From: Spirochaetaceae bacterium
GTDB lineage: Bacteria > Spirochaetota > Spirochaetia > Spirochaetales_E > Spirochaetaceae_B
Length of the DNA stretch: 6,095 nucleotides
Direction: 5' to 3'
Assembly: GCA_003249275.1 (NCBI GenBank)
Contig: QKJO01000046.1
Coordinates: 1-6,095 of the forward strand
Part shown: positions 4,518 through 6,095 of the stretch, one piece after another
Layout: each line of letters begins with the position of its first letter
Numbering within the stretch: the stretch's first letter is position 1
The notes under the pieces: generated by a model
Seen by the model: the letters and a program-made list of their open reading frames with translations, nothing else
Database searches by the model: none
Told to the model about the DNA's origin: nothing
Translations under genes and position numbers: made by a program

Positions 4518-6095
4518 TGGTCTCTCCTATCCGCATGGCAATCAGCTTCGATACCCCCGACTCCTGCATGGTCACACCCAGGAGGGTTTTAGCGCCGGTA
4601 ACAGTCTTTTTATTGTGTGTGATGACAATAAACTGTGATTTTTCGCCGAAATCCATGAGGACATTTATGAATCTCTGAATGTTGGCCTCATCCAGGGCCG
4701 CATCTATCTCATCCAGGATACAAAAGGGAGAGGGTTTCACCTTGTAGGTTCCGAACAGAAGGGCCACTCCTGTAAGAGAACGCTCTCCCCCGGACAGGAG
4801 AGAGATATTCTCAAGCTTCTTTCCGGGCGGCTGGGCATAAATTTCTATCCCCGATTCCAGAATATTGTCGGGGTCAACGAGCTTCAGCTCGGCCCTGCCG
4901 CCGCCGAACATCCTTCTGAAGGTTTCATTGAAGTTCTTTTTGATTTCATTATAGGTGTTCATGAACAGAATGGCCGACTCTTTCCTGATCTCTTCGGTCA
5001 CCTGCAGAAGGTGTTCCTTTGCTTTTCTGAGGTCCTCAAGCTGATTGTTCAGAAAGTCGTAACGTTCCTTCACCTCGGAGAATTCTTCCGGGGCCATCAG
5101 GTTGACCTGTCCCAGGGCCCTTAATTTTTCCCTGGCGGCGGAATAGTCTTTTTTAAGATCCTGTTTACTGCCGCTCAGGTTGGGAATTCTTTCTGCATAA
5201 GTCATGATATCGGCAGAATTATTCTCAATGAAATTCTGCTTCAGATCCTGAATGTCCGCTGTGAGGTGCTGAATTTCAAGATTGGTCTTTTCAAGGTTCA
5301 GGAGCAGATTCTGAAGATCGCTGTTCTTCTTTTTAAGCTCTCCCTCTTCGCCGCTGACGTCCTTCGTTCTGTTCTGTATCGATTTTTCAAGAGTCTTCAG
5401 CTTGGCCAGAAGCTCTTTTTTTGTGTTGTCGTGATCGCTGAGCTCTTTTTTGGACTGATCGATCTTCTCCTGGGTCTCTTTCTTGCGTCCTTCCACATGG
5501 TTGATCTCTTCAAGATTCTCTCTGATCTGATCTTCCATGGCGGCAATATCTCTGGTCAGGGAGAGGATTCCGTCTTCAATGGCCGTGATCTGAGTCGCCA
5601 TCCTGGCTTTGTTGACTCTCAGTTCTTCCAGAGTATTCCGGTACTCCTGAACCTTCTGGTTCAGAACCCGGGATTCCTCGGTTTTGGTCTGAATCACCTC
5701 TCTGTCATTTTTTATGTTCAGAGTCAGGGTTTCAAGATTGTCGTCAATTTCACGCTTTTTACTGATGATGCCCGAGGGGGCCAGGAACTCTTCAAGAAAG
5801 TCGGGCAGCGAATCCGCCAGAAGATGGATGGACTGCTCCAGTGCGGACAGGTTTTCTCGGAAGTTCTTCAGAATCCTGATTCCCGAATCCCATATCTCCG
5901 AGTCGTCGATCTTCTGGCCAACCCTTGATGAGTCGTCAAAGAGCTGAATTTTTCCATCCAGCTGAATCTGGACGCTCTTCAGTTCCGAAATGACCTTGTT
6001 CTCAAGATCCTTCTTTTTCTTAATCGAAAATCCGGACTGTTTCAGTCCCTGATCGAGCTGGTGAACGATATTGTCGGTGAGGTCTCTCAGTTTGT
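4504..6095 (-). CDS. smc: Chromosome segregation ATPase SMC, C-terminal 529 residues (5' part off the window end)
   Basis: SMC dimers with ScpA/ScpB load on DNA, extrude loops and help segregate the chromosome. The frame is open without a stop to the window edge. An internal GTG at 5697 is not the start, because coiled-coil sequence continues upstream of it. Fragment residues about 1-50 and 112-325 are heptad-rich coiled coil. The head begins near LGQVNLMAPEEF (about 326-337), followed by RYDFLNNQLEDL, FRRMFGGGRAELKL, the ABC signature LSGGERSLTG (433-442), Walker B FCILDEIDAALDEAN with Asp461 and catalytic Glu462, and the switch His493 in VITHNKKT. The end (LLGVTMQESGVSKLIAM) is typical. The signature lies about 97 residues from the C-terminus, as in B. 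subtilis. No normal glycine-rich hinge is seen; instead a coil break occurs at about 52-110. The Walker A half lies outside the window. SbcC/RecN are disfavoured by the VTMQE.GVSKL ending and FGGG motif. Confidence 0.95.
   Translation of the reverse strand, partial: KLRDLTDNIVHQLDQGLKQSGFSIKKKKDLENKVISELKSVQIQLDGKIQLFDDSSRVGQKIDDSEIWDSGIRILKNFRENLSALEQSIHLLADSLPDFLEEFLAPSGIISKKREIDDNLETLTLNIKNDREVIQTKTEESRVLNQKVQEYRNTLEELRVNKARMATQITAIEDGILSLTRDIAAMEDQIRENLEEINHVEGRKKETQEKIDQSKKELSDHDNTKKELLAKLKTLEKSIQNRTKDVSGEEGELKKKNSDLQNLLLNLEKTNLEIQHLTADIQDLKQNFIENNSADIMTYAERIPNLSGSKQDLKKDYSAAREKLRALGQVNLMAPEEFSEVKERYDFLNNQLEDLRKAKEHLLQVTEEIRKESAILFMNTYNEIKKNFNETFRRMFGGGRAELKLVDPDNILESGIEIYAQPPGKKLENISLLSGGERSLTGVALLFGTYKVKPSPFCILDEIDAALDEANIQRFINVLMDFGEKSQFIVITHNKKTVTGAKTLLGVTMQESGVSKLIAMRIGETNETR
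4524..4527 (-). promoter_or_regulatory. Ribosome binding site of the small membrane protein gene
   Basis: GGAG (within AGGAGA) on the minus strand, 6 nt before ATG 4517, lying inside the last codons of smc. It supports translation of the overlapping 130-residue gene. Confidence 0.7.

Noticed and set aside
5695..5697. GTG at 5697 as the start of a 397-residue SMC-like protein
   Set aside because: I translated upstream and the same frame stays open to the window edge with typical coil sequence, so this is an internal valine of a longer smc gene.
5266..5928. Plus-strand open frame of 220 codons that looks hydrophobic and membrane-like
   Set aside because: It lies opposite the SMC coiled coil. 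Antisense of Glu/Lys/Leu-rich coil codons naturally yields Phe/Leu-rich text, and there is no family match or context for a gene there.

Overview
The window is a block of housekeeping genes, all read from the minus strand, so gene order runs from the high-coordinate end to the low one: smc (3' part) > small membrane protein > proline/glutamate-rich lipoprotein > ffh > rpsP > khpA-type KH protein > rimM > trmD (5' part). Both outer genes are cut by the window edges. Coding density is very high: gaps are 0 to about 20 bp or are overlaps, except for one 90 bp intergenic stretch upstream of ffh. There is no gene-free stretch over 300 bp. I saw no tRNA, rRNA, IS element, CRISPR array or prophage sequence.

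The core order ffh-rpsP-KH-rimM-trmD, with smc upstream, is an ancient bacterial arrangement; Bacillus subtilis has smc-ftsY-ylxM-ffh-rpsP-ylqC-ylqD-rimM-trmD-rplS. The organism is probably a diderm with lipoproteins. Several details look spirochaete-like to me (Spirochaeta/Treponema relatives), judged from memory of these families and not from any search. They are the TrmD loop with TCDDAPYGGGAGM, Ffh with SKFDSDTRGG and IIGPPRKKRIA, an apparently short-armed SMC, and a lipoprotein with a relaxed lipobox. Confidence in spirochaete is about 0.65.

Region 4125-6095 holds the C-terminal half of SMC, which compacts and segregates chromosomes. Its end overlaps a small single-pass membrane protein, which in turn overlaps a 471-residue lipoprotein with a long Pro/Glu/Ser-rich spacer, a beta-type domain and a TPR-like tail (2720-4135). 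These two unrecognised envelope proteins occupy the place where Firmicutes carry ftsY/ylxM.

Region 1-2700 begins with a near-consensus sigma-70-type promoter (TTGACA, 17 bp, TATAAA) carrying a perfect 6-bp inverted repeat between its boxes. It drives a protein-export and translation operon: Ffh (SRP GTPase), ribosomal protein bS16, a small KH RNA-binding protein, RimM (16S processing) and TrmD (m1G37 tRNA methyltransferase). Start codons are varied (ATG, GTG, GTG, ATG, TTG). The last three genes are joined by a short gap, a 1-nt overlap (TAATG) and a 4-nt overlap (TTGA), which suggests translational coupling.

Nothing here is clearly a new biological system. The most notable points are the two uncharacterised envelope proteins coupled to smc, the apparent lack of a normal hinge sequence in the visible part of SMC, and the dyad inside the ffh promoter.
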